Source: Membranipora membranacea (Eukaryota > Bryozoa > Gymnolaemata > Cheilostomatida > Membraniporidae). From it: a DNA stretch of 64,000 nucleotides. The stretch is taken from positions 3,784,001-3,848,000 of the forward strand of contig OU612072.1 of NCBI GenBank assembly GCA_914767715.1, written 5' to 3'. A model generated the notes under the pieces. The model was given only the letters and a program-made list of their open reading frames with translations. It searched no databases and was not told where the DNA came from. A program made the position numbers and the translations under genes. Position 1 is the stretch's first letter; every line of letters starts with the position of its first letter. Of the stretch, positions 35,699-47,100 are shown in pieces.

Positions 35699-36207
35699 TA
35701 TCTTAAAATTCTATATTTCACATAACAACTTGCAATTTTTTCATCTTCTAATAACCAAACGAAAAAAAGTCTGTAGATGCTTTTAAATTCATGTTTCAGA
35801 TAACAATGTGACTGCTGAGTTATCAAGCACATTTCGCAGCCACTTCAGCGGTTCAGACGCCATTGATGGAAAATATCACCATGCTGCTGGGTGAATAGCT
35901 CATACCCTTAGCGAGACTTTCCAATAGATACAGGTCAATCTAAATAAGCCTGCTTTGGTGAGAGGAGTAAAAACTTGGAATCGTGTCAGTCTGATAAAAA
36001 ACCAGGTATTAAGTAATTATTTCTTCAAGTATGGACTAGTTCACTTCTTACTACAATTACCACTGAGAAATTCCCATCATCCGATTTTAGGATCATAGAG
36101 GTTGTTATTGTTGATAAAAAAACGCACTGGGCCTGTTTTCGAAGATAACAATATTTTCTTTTGTAACGCTACCATAAACATGGCCTGATTATTTTCTAAT
36201 CCCTTCG

Positions 36208-36283
36208 AATTTTTTTTTAATACTTTATTGGCATCTATATCATTTTGAAGAAAATGTTTTTCAAAAGCGCCATTAAAAAAGAT
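36208..36283 (+). repeat. Inverted repeat, left copy
   Basis: About 70 bases here (ACTTTATTGGCATCTATATC, then GAAAATGTTTTTCAAAAG and GCCATTAAAAAAG) are inverted at 37659-37731 with a few mismatches. The pair brackets the last exon of the broken lectin-like gene. They may be two copies of one short repeat or the ends of a 1.5-kb foldback. Confidence 0.7.
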
Positions 36284-37658
36284 ATATCAAAAAAATGATT
36301 GAATTACTCTGATTCTTAAATTCCTTGCACAGATATTGAACTGAGACTAAAGAATGTGTGACTATCGATAGCTCTGATCAATACTGATGGAGAGCGTCTA
36401 ACTGAATCAGCCTGCTCATATTCTCCAGGATATCAGCCCCTTATCAGACTTCATCTGTTTTATGAAGCAATCGCTGGTAGATATGTAAGAATCACTCTTG
36501 TTGAGGTGAACACATATCTGAATGTGCATGAAGTTGAGGTTCATGCTTAGTAGAAGATTTTTAATGCCATGTCAAATTTCCATTATGATCACAGAATGGC
36601 TTCTCAAGATCGTTTGTGACGCTCAATCCAGCACCGTGTACCACTTTATCACTTGCGCCTGTTATATAATATGATTAAATTTCATGCGTATTGTAGAAGA
36701 TGTCTTTTATTTCCACCAAGATACTACATGAACATTATTGAGTACACCATTTAAAACTGTGTCCTAATTTTACTTTTATTATAATACAGGGAAAATTTAA
36801 TTGTGTACTTTATATTTACTGTACTTGTGGCATTTATTAACCAAAAATAATTACTTGATATTATCATATTTTGTATTGTGTGGTCCATATCATAAACAAA
36901 TAGAGGTGGCGATTATGCTCATATCAGCTCATATCAGCTCAGCACCATGTTTATTTTAATCTTTGTGTAACCTTTGCTCTGTGCGTCGATGAAATAGCTT
37001 AACTAAATAATTTATCGTATCATTTTTTATTTGGTTTTCCAACAAAAAACTTAGTACAAGAGAGCAAATTTAGAATGACTTTTTCCACGAATGTAAATTT
37101 GGCATGATAAAACAAAATCCAGTTGAAGATTATCCTACAAAATATGAATTATGGACATTTTGTCTTGTTGAGTGTTAGGGATATGATATTGCGCAATACC
37201 ACCTGTATACAATGAGTGTATTCGCTTGCTACTGTTATCTTATTGATGAAGATCTATATATTCTAACAATAAAATGAGTGAATTATATAGCAATTCGGTA
37301 AGCTAACTCTCTAGCCCCTAAAAACTTCCAAGATTCAAAAATAACTAGTGAGGTTGTAGCATGTGAAGGTATGCTGTTGGGGCTCGGATTAATTACACAA
37401 CTTTAGTTTTATTCAAAACAGAGTCAGTTTGTCTTTATCTTCGGATCATGGTTGATGCAATAAAAATGTATATATACATCAATGTTCCAAATGATGAGCA
37501 CAAAAATATGATTTCCACCGAATTTAATTCACTACCTTTTACTCTACCCAGCATCTCTAAACGATTTTCTTTCAAGATAGCCTTATTTCAATATAACATG
37601 CTTCAACAATAATATATAATCATTCAATCATATATTTTTGTGTCACCCTTTTTTGTTT

Positions 37659-37731
37659 CTTTTTTAATGGCACTTTTGAAAAACATTTTCTCGAAAATGA
37701 TATAGATACCAATAAAGTCATAACAAAGCAC
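37659..37731 (-). repeat. Inverted repeat, right copy
   Basis: Reverse complement partner of 36208-36283, with the same order of conserved blocks on the minus strand. Confidence 0.7.
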
Positions 37732-40537
37732 CATTATAAGCCAATATCAATCAAATGTGCAATAACTAAGTCAGGCTGCTGATGGCGCTGAAATACTAAC
37801 TATATCCCTACTGAAGGTTGCCTGCTGTAAAATGTTTCAACTTGCCTATACATATGGAAGCCCACTAAGCCAATGCAACGGTGATGAACCAATGATTATA
37901 TGGCACTGTGTACACTCACTATAAAATGATGCACACTGTCTTATGCCACTTTCGATCAAATTTTCATATTAACGTCACAAGATGTTGCTATTTGGTTTGA
38001 GCAAGTCATGTCATTGGTAAACATGGTCAATATAATGTCACCAGGTTTATATGAGCAAAGCTATGTTAAGAATTGTTCCCTGTATGCAGTTGATGTTGTA
38101 ACCACATGCTTAGTGCTTACTCTCATGGACACCTTAGCAACACTGGATTAAAGGTCTAGGTTCTCTTAGGCTACTATGTGCTGCTTACAATTAACTAGGC
38201 TGTAGCGAGTCAAAGTGTTTTGAGAAGAATGGCAACAGGCTTTGATTTTGACAGGTGAACAAGTTATTTTTATTATGTGTGTTTTTGTTTTTGACAGTTT
38301 TCATATATTATAATTAAGTATGTTATAAACAAACGAAAATAACAACTTTAAGACCTCATAAACGAAGAAAAGTAAATATATTTAGAAAGAATAATTAGTT
38401 GTGAGAACAAGTTTTACTGATGTGATTGATTGATAGAAAAGAAATGGATTGGTCTAAAAATCTTGATTTGCCATATTTGGTCCTATTTTTTGGTTTTATT
38501 ACTTTACGTCCTCACCGCAAAGTTTTACAGGAATTTAAGGATGAAAGATGAGGTGTTCTTGCCTAGAATTGAACACTCTAGCGTTGAAATCATAACATCA
38601 GTAGTACCCAAAGAAGGACGATGTTCAAAGTTCTTAGGTGATCTTTCCAGAGTGAAATAACTGTGACATTGGCATGTAGTCCTTGCACCAGGCGGGACCT
38701 GTGGTTTTAGGTTCTGGAAAAATATCCGCACTCAAGATAAAAATTCAAATTTCATATGGTTATTCCCAGACACCATTTCAAATGTAGAGAAGCGTGAATG
38801 ATGTCCGGCTTTTATAACCAACCACTACAATTCAAAATGGGGAACTCTCTGGTAAGGAAATTATAACCGAAATGAAAGAGATTGTATGATGACCATAATG
38901 GTACTTTCACAATAGATAAAATTATATATTTTGATTACTCTGGGTCGAGCAATTAAGTCAAGAAAGAATAAAAGAACATTGAAGGGAAAGGTTTAAAGAC
39001 ATTGATTTTGATGACCAATTTCTCTATGCGATTTTTTTCAACTTATGCAGCTCCTTATTATTTCATTTTTCTATTTATGTGCCGTACTTTTGATGCTTTC
39101 AACCTATTACAGGATGAATGTTAGAATTTAGGCAGTAAAAAACTTCAAACTTCAACTTTGCTAGATTGTGTGCACCTGCCAGTATTCATTTTTATCAACT
39201 CTCTCATATGATAAAAATAGAGTCTTGAAATACTTTGAAGACATCATTACATCTATCTCGATGTAAAAACCAGAGTCATCACCTTTGCTCTGAATTGATG
39301 CCACTATCAACTTCTCAACTCTGACTATTGACTGAATTCTATATATCTTGTTTTTCTTTGCTCTGCGAGCAGACTTTTCTGATTGTATTTACTTCAATAT
39401 GTAAATTCAGGGGATGGTGATCGTCGTCAGCTATTTAGGTGAAAAGTTCACGGCAAGAAGTGTGCAGGAAAGTTGCGATTGTTGGCAGGGCTAGGATTGT
39501 CAACCCTCTATTCATAGTCGTCAGAGAATGGCAGCACAATCTATAGTGCTGGATTCTCTCTAGTCTTGTTTTTCTGTGTCTGTTAACAGATTGTACCATC
39601 CAGGGCGGCCGTAGGCGACTACAGACTTAACATTAGCTACATGGATGCAAGTCGATTTTTGTGCAAAATATTTTTTTTGTAAATAATAAGTTTTTTAAAG
39701 TTTCTGATAGAGAAAATTGTTGTGAACAAGGCTGTGACATTCATTTGTTTGATATGAATAGCTAAATGTGTCTATTACCCCCTTTTCCATACCTCTACAG
39801 ACCCATCTCAAAGCATAATGCAAAAGAAAATTCTAAAACACCCATTTTTTAAAGTATTAGCATATATTTTCATAATATTAGTAATTATAAGTTTGGAGTG
39901 TCTGAGCTGGAATTTTATGAGTCTTTGTTTAGCCTTGCTATTTCATCATTTCCGTAGTTTTTCGCTGAAAAGATTCGTAGCTCTTCTGGGTAAAAGTTGT
40001 CTCCTGCTCATCTCTAAGGTATTCATGCCTGTATACTGTGAAAGCCCAATAATCTACCACTGCTATCTACTTTAGATAACTGCAAAGGTTAAATTTCCCA
40101 AATTTTAATGAATAAAGATATCTAAATTAGTCCTACAATGTCCTCTGACAATAAAAATATACTTTTTTCTTTCTTATAATGAAACATATTATAGGGGAAA
40201 ATATATGGGGCGCTTCACGCATTTGTAACCGAAAGTGACAGTCAACGCCACTGTATATGTTGTTTGGCAGACAGGGTACTTGCCATAGTATTTGATGTTG
40301 TTAAATCTGGTGCAGAATTGACGAACAAATAATCACCAGGAAATTGTTAGAATTTCAACACTGTACGACATAGGTTAGTGAAAGGGAGGTGGGAGGGGAA
40401 TTTGCTGACCGGATATCAGAGTGAATAACATAAAAGCCTATCATTGGCTGTGAACAGTAGTTCTAGTTTTCCTTACCAATAAGTTTTCCTTAGCTGGTTG
40501 AGGGAGGGCAACTTCTTATTCAGTTGACCTTAGTTAT

Positions 40538-40601
40538 TTGGCAATGTCATGTCTTGGGACCATGGAGTTAAGATAACTCCATGCTCGGGACTGATTGCCA
40601 A
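40538..40601. repeat. Imperfect 64-bp hairpin
   Basis: TTGGCAAT...CATGGAGTT is mirrored by AACTCCATG...ATTGCCAA, with a 5-base loop AAGAT and a mismatched middle zone. It could be a small MITE core or a transcript hairpin; there is no further support. Confidence 0.5.
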
Positions 40602-40860
40602 GACAAGGAGAGTGTTATAAGGGCAGAAAAAAATCTTTTTTGTACCAAAGACTTTATTATTTTTAAAGTGGAGTTTGTGGGAAAAAAATCTGTAACTAAA
40701 AATATGTGGAAGTGGTAGCTTAATGGGCCTGTACACTTCTCTGTCATGAATACTTCATAGATGAGCAGGAGTGACAGTTTCTATCACTATACTTAATTTT
40801 AACACAGAAGCAAAGATATTGCATAACTACCACAGAATGAGCTGCCAGTTTCTACACCGC

Positions 40861-40990
40861 CCTACACCTCCCTACACCTCCCTACACTGCCCTACACTGC
40901 CCTACACCTCCCTACACCTCCCTACACTGCCCTACACCTCCCTACACTGCCCTGCACTGTCCTACAATGTCCTGCGCTGTCCTAAATTGT
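40861..40990 (+). repeat. 10-bp minisatellite, 13 units
   Basis: Thirteen consecutive 10-base units are in exact register, mostly CCTACACCTC and CCTACACTGC, decaying to CCTGCACTGT and CCTAAATTGT at the right end. Confidence 0.95.
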
Positions 40991-41176
40991 CCTACCCATT
41001 GTCACCATGCCACTGATTTTGTGCTCTTCAAATAAACATAGATGACGATGTGTGGGAATCATGCAAGATGCTGATGAAATATACTTATCATACTGATAAA
41101 TATTTCAGTATTTGACCAACAGTTCATGTTGTGACATAGGGAGTTGAGAGAACCGGGAATTGTGAGAGCTGGGAGT

Positions 41177-44100
41177 ATGGCCCAGGTAAGTAATATTAGT
41201 ATTACATGTCAACATACTTTGAAATCCACAAGTTGTCAGACGACTGCTTCTGTTTTGGCTGATGATAATGAGCATGTGTGGCCGTGCTGCAACACCCTCC
41301 CTAACTTTCATTCAACAATAAATGTCCCAGCATCAATTTGTGTTATAAAGGCTCGAATTGGTTTTCTTATACAGCTACCTGTAGGATCAAACTAGCTCTG
41401 AAGCATAGCAATGGTGGTGTTTGTTTCTAACATGAAAAACAATTCCAATAGATCATGGCTGAGAGGAGCAAAAACCAATAAATGTGTGCTCAAATATTTT
41501 CAGATAGTAGGGGTGCGTTTTTCCCATATTTATTAACTAAAACTAGGGTGACTGCAATGAAAAACAATGCCACAAAGAATAACATATCATGTCCAAACAG
41601 TTTACGCCGGCAAAATGTGCAGCTGTGCAAGTCCTACCATGCTCATTATTATAATATTTGACCGTAAGCTTTCATCCAACTTAGATATTCACATTTGACT
41701 GTGATGCCCGGTAGTGGTCCGGAAGGGTGCAATAAGGGGGGTGAGATGGGTGCAGGAGGATGTGAGAGGGGTGTGAGAGGGATGCAGAAGGGTGAAAATA
41801 GGGTGCAGAAGGGGTGCAGAAGGGGTCAGAAGGGGTGCAGAAGGGTGCAGAAAGGGTGTTCGGAGACCTTATGGGAGGCAATATAAGAGTATCTCAGCAC
41901 AGCTGTTGGCTGGCCAAATAACCTCGCTTTGACACAGCGTTGAGGAGTGTAATGGCAACTGCCTGGCCTATTTGAAGCTCATAAAAACATCATTTACAAG
42001 GAAAGAGTGCATTATTATTTTAATTTCAATTTCACAAGAAATAAGTATTTTGGATGACAACAATATACTGTATACATAATAATAATTATATTACACGATT
42101 TTGTACTACAGGTGTTTTGGATTCTAGTTGTAATACTACAGCTGATAACGCTATGCCAGGGTGCGAGTAAAGAGCTGCTTCGTAACCCTAACTTCACCTC
42201 TCCTCTCTCCACATCACAATGGGAATGTAACGGATGCACAGCTCAGATAGTCTCTGATTCATATGATGCTGGAGGCACAGCTCTACTCGCGGCCAGCAGG
42301 TAAATGAATGAGCAACAGTGGTTGTATGTTGTGAAGTGTAAGGCAAAGAATCAAATGGCAGGAAATGTTTAGAAGATTAGAAGATCAATAATAAACTTGC
42401 TGAGGGTACCTAAGTTTGGCTAATAAAATAAATGTTCAGCCATCCGGGCAGCACACGATGTGACCTAAAATCCAGATAATAAATGAGTGTAAGAAATGTA
42501 GGAAATTGTTTGTGCGTATTCCTTCAATTGCTTTGGGAAAAATGTGCATCAAAAATCATTAACTGGTGATGTCTGAAGATAAGAAGTCCGGTTGAGAGTT
42601 AAACAAACGATTACGTGTCAGTGCCAGTGACATAATGCCATTGCCATAATGCTATGGCCATAATGTCATAGGTGATAACACCACTGAACACTATACCAAT
42701 GCCCAAATACCAGTTGTACAAAACGCCAGTTGTGTCAAAATACCAGTGGACATAAAGCCAGATTTGACATAATACCATATCCCAAAATACCATAATGCCA
42801 TAATGCCAAAATATGTAACCAAAGGAGATCAAGCCACACTGTATTTTTTTGTGTGTTGGTTGTATTACAGCTGCGAGTTGCTCGTAGGAGGTGGCTCAGC
42901 TGCAAGTCATAAAGTTTCTTCGTTCAATTTTGATGATAATTAGTGTTTGTTAGGGTTCACAAACTGAGAGCTAGTGACTTGTAACAAAGATTTCCCAACT
43001 ATTCTCTAGAATAATATGACAATAGCTCTGGATTACTACCAATTTTTTTTTTGAAAGCCAAGTCTTGACTCATCGCTGCCCTAGAGACTCATGCTACTAA
43101 TGACTTGATAAGACTACAAAAATAAAAAATCTGTTCACCCAAAATGAACTTTCATGTTTAGGCCATGGCCATAGTATTCAGCAAAGTCATTTTATAGGGG
43201 CTTGTGACACACCGGACTTTCACAACTTGAATTTCATGTTGTAAATTTAGTATATGATAATGAGGATAAAGATAGTCAAAACCCTTCAAGCCAAGACATA
43301 CAGTTGGTCAAATTTAGAGAGTCAATCAATTTTCCATAACCCATAGAGTTGACGGCGCAATACTTGGCTGCAATTTCTGCAGCACACACTAGCCTCAGTA
43401 CAATCGGGCCCAACAAACCCCAGAGAAAAACATTCAAACGTATAAATTTCGAGACTTGAACAGTGAAGGAGATGGGTCGTACCAGCTGAACCAACTCCTA
43501 CCCTGGCCGAGCAACACGCAGCTGTCATATGACTAACAAAAAAAATACAGCGTGGATTGATATCTTTTGGTTACATATATTGGCATTATGGCAGCGTTCA
43601 TTACGGATATGGTATGTTGCCCCAAATGGTATTATGTTTTTGTACAACTGGTATTTTGACATTGGTATAGTGTTCGGTGGTGTTATCACCTATGACATTA
43701 TGGCCATGGCATTATGGCAATGGCATTATGTCACTGGCATTTTGTCCCAATGGCATTTTGACCATGGCATTATGGCCGGGTACCAAACAGACCTATACCT
43801 TATTTGTATAACCTATTATTGATCCCATGTGTGATCATTGAGGTCCAGTTTCCGCTCCTGGCGACGGCAGTCATTCCCGATTTAGAGCTGACACACTGTT
43901 GATTCTGGTCCTTGCAAAAAATGACTAATAATATCAGAGGACTCCATAGTCAGTTAGAAGATCTTCATCTGCCTCTTCGATATAGAATGTAGCCAGGTTT
44001 ACAACAAGCACGGGTATTGGCGCAGTTCCCATACTCAAGAGAATTCAACTCTTTCTGCATCAATGACTTTTTTAGACAGGCAAGCTGGGCAGGACCGCGT

Positions 44101-47100
44101 CAAAGTTTATTCTTTGATGGGAGACAAGTTAAGACAGGTGGAATGTATACGTTCTCATGTCAAGTCAAATTAAGGTCTCAAACTCAGAAGCCTCAGATAT
44201 TCAGTGTAAACATTGCTAGAACACTGCAGAGTAAGTACACCTACCCACTGTGCTATCAATAGGTGAGAAAGGGAGACAGACTATGAGGCGGGTAAAGTAG
44301 GCCAGGAAACAAAATATTCTTGTCAATTCAAATTCTGAGTTGCATGCAGAGACTACAACATAGAGCATGCTCCCTTAAAATGAGGTAATAATAATTGAGA
44401 TTAACTTCAACAATATCTCATGCCATTTAGGTAGGCTTTGTGACATGCCGTTTGCTTGCCTACATTGTTCTCCTCTTGTCTAAAAATCTCAATGATTAAA
44501 CCAATATATAACTATGCTACTATGTTACTACTTTATCTTAATTTTCCAGACGGCAAACGTGAATATACCAGGGTGGCTGAATGGAGGGATGTCACAATGC
44601 AGGGTAACTGGGTGCGCTTAGTTAACGAGATCTACATCAAAGGTATCATCACTGTATCAGTACATCTCTGACACCAGATAGTGATGCATCTGGATACTCT
44701 CAGGATGATTCACGACTTGAGCTAATGCAAAATCAAACGGCTTAAATAATCAGCTGATCGTGGCTATTGTACAATTTGGTAAGGCAGCCAAGTTTGAGAG
44801 CGAATATAATATATAGCACTATAAGTACTAAATTTGCTTGCTCTGATTGACTGGTGGGTGGGAGAGAGCCAATGCCAGGTCAGACGCTACTTTCCTGATA
44901 GAAATATAGATATATAGTGAATGTGACAACAATGTAGTTTCACTTTCACTATATCTCAATAGATACTTCAGTGACCTGACATGGCTCTCCTTCCTACCTA
45001 ACAGCCAATCAGATCAGAGCCACAACATCGGCTAACTATGTACAAGTCGGGCAAATGGCGTACATATGTTATATATGAGGTTTAATTGATTATATCATTT
45101 TAGACTATGGTCCTTTAAAGAGTATGGACATCTATGTCTCAGGACCTGAGAAGCAGGTAGATTTTCTGGTGGATCAGTGTTCTCTCCGTGAGCTGGTATC
45201 TAGTGACTGGAGAAAGTGGGCCAGGAGCAGGATAGAAAATATTAGAAAAGGAGATATGACTATTTCAGTCAGATCTGACAAACCTCTCAACAATGTCACG
45301 GTCAAGGTATGAGTGATACATGCCAAATATGTGACCCTTCTCTCCATGTAGCCTCTCTGTGAGGCTGGCCTGAGTATATTTTATCGGTCTGCTGGGCCAG
45401 TCTGAATACTTGTAGGCACTTCTGTGAGGTTGGCCTGAATACATGTACCTGTCTGTGAGGCTAGCCTGACTCATACATGTAGCACGTCTGTGAGACTGGC
45501 CTGAGTACCTGAAGCCCTCATTTGGGACTGGCCTTAATACATGTTGCCTGTTTGTGAGGCCAGCCTGAATAGATGTTGTCCATCTGTGAGGTTGGTCTGA
45601 ATATATCTAGTTCGTCTGCTAGGCTGGCCTGTCTGTAGATCTGAGCCGTATACATTGAGAATAATCTGTTTTTCTATTTTCTGCTATGCTCAGTTTTTAT
45701 CTCACAGGCTAAAAAAGTTTTCAGTACACTCACATCGTCATAAAGCGGCTGAGAACAATAAATAAAAAATTCATGTAATTGTTTTAAATCAATTGACAAA
45801 CTTGACTGCTTTTTCAGGTTAAATCTTTTATGTTCAGTTTTGATGTAAACACATGCCAGATGGTCTTCTTTGAATCTGTGGATTGAACATGAGCTTATCC
45901 AACTTCCGTTTTTTAGGCCTAAATTTACTGAAATGAGACTTTTGATTTGTTGCTACAAAAATACTTCAGTTTGCTTATCTGTTTGCAGGTGGAACAACTT
46001 GGGCATGAGTTCGCTTTTGGAAGCGCGGTGGCTGCCGATTTACTTGTCAATGATGCAGCATACAGAAAATGGTATCTGGAAAATTTTGAGGCAAGATTGA
46101 GACTTTGACCAAATCCTCTTTATGTTAGGATCAAACCTGAAAAAGAAAACTATTTTGAGCACACTAGGAATTTGTTAAATTCAAACACATAAAATAACTT
46201 AAAAAGCTTATCATTCATAACACTTCGCACTTCACTCATTTGATGTCTATCGAAACCTTCATGAATTCGATTCAATTTATATCAAGAGTACATACAAATT
46301 GATTTATACGCAAGATCTAACGCTTTGCAGTGGGCTGTTTTTGAAAATGCGATGAAGTGGAGACAAAATGAGTGGACACAAAACCGCCTCACATTCGACA
46401 TGGTGGATAAAGCTATGAAGATACTAGAGGACAATGGGTGGGAATAATGACTAATTATTACAGAAAAACATATTTTGTCGTTTATGAATATGGTATAGAT
46501 TGAAATTGCTTGTTTCAATTCAGCAAATTCTTTTTTTTTGTAAATTTGAATTAAATTGTTCATTCAATTCAATATTTGTTTTTTTTTTATTGTGAATTTG
46601 TAAATTTATATAATCTTAATTATATTTATAATGAATTTATTTTATTATTGATTTATTATCTATTTAACTAAATTTTTATTCATTGTATTTTTTTATCAAT
46701 TTAGAAAGAAAGTCAGAGGTCACACCGTTTATTGGGCTATGAAGGAGAGAGTTCCTAACTGGCTACTGAATGTAGATAATAAAACAGAACTCTACGGACT
46801 ACTAGAGAAGAGAGCCAAAGATGTGGTTGGAAGGTACAAAGGCAGGTATGAGAAAAGTAACTTTATCTTTTTCCAAACTATTATATAAGCTTCTGCTAGT
46901 CTTAGCCCCCCAGACTTTTGGCCCCCCCCTGCCAAACGGCCCCCGCCTCCTGCCAAACAGCCCCCGCCTCCTGCTCTTGCTCATCCTGCTCCTGCCAATG
47001 ATTTTTTATAACAAGCATGATCTAATTTGCCTGCATTTAGGTTTTGAGCTGCTCGCCAGTAGAATGGGAACGACCTGACTGCGGGCAAAATGGATCAAAC

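Larger units (their letters stand above)
32983..36550 (+). pseudogene. Broken secreted PAN/apple-like + F5/8C (fucolectin-like) gene
   Basis: Three exons can be traced: 32983-33328, 35800-36005 and 36333-36550. Exon 1 has an ATG, a hydrophobic signal sequence (LVIILILVRPYLTSA) and a Cys-containing module (ISCTVTCLEVSECQGYSY) like a PAN/apple domain. It is cut by TGA at 33235-33237 and then continues in frame to a good donor. Exon 2 (DAIDGKYHH, IQVNLNKPALVRGVKTWNR) and exon 3 (GRYVRITLVEV, LNVHEVEVHA, stop 36548-36550) are the two halves of a discoidin/fucolectin-type domain. Further in-frame stops lie at 35892-35894, 35925-35927 (where Trp is usual) and 36359-36361. The exon 2-3 phase also does not match, implying an indel. 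Intron 1 is filled by two LINE fragments. This looks like a dead lectin-like gene. Confidence 0.75.
36551..41176. other. Intergenic stretch with repeats only
   Basis: No supported gene. It includes the right partner of the inverted repeat (37659-37731), a diverged copy of the LINE-related segment (38326-38600), a hairpin (40538-40601) and a 10-bp minisatellite (40861-40990). Frames up to 85 codons show no family features. Confidence 0.45.

Noticed and set aside
39818-40075. 85-codon hydrophobic frame
   Set aside because: Looks membrane-like only because of T-rich DNA; no supporting features.
43529-43822. 97-codon frame rich in W, M and H, mirrored by a frame at 42611-42832
   Set aside because: Both come from the arms of the foldback element, whose CATTATGG repeats lack stops; not a gene.
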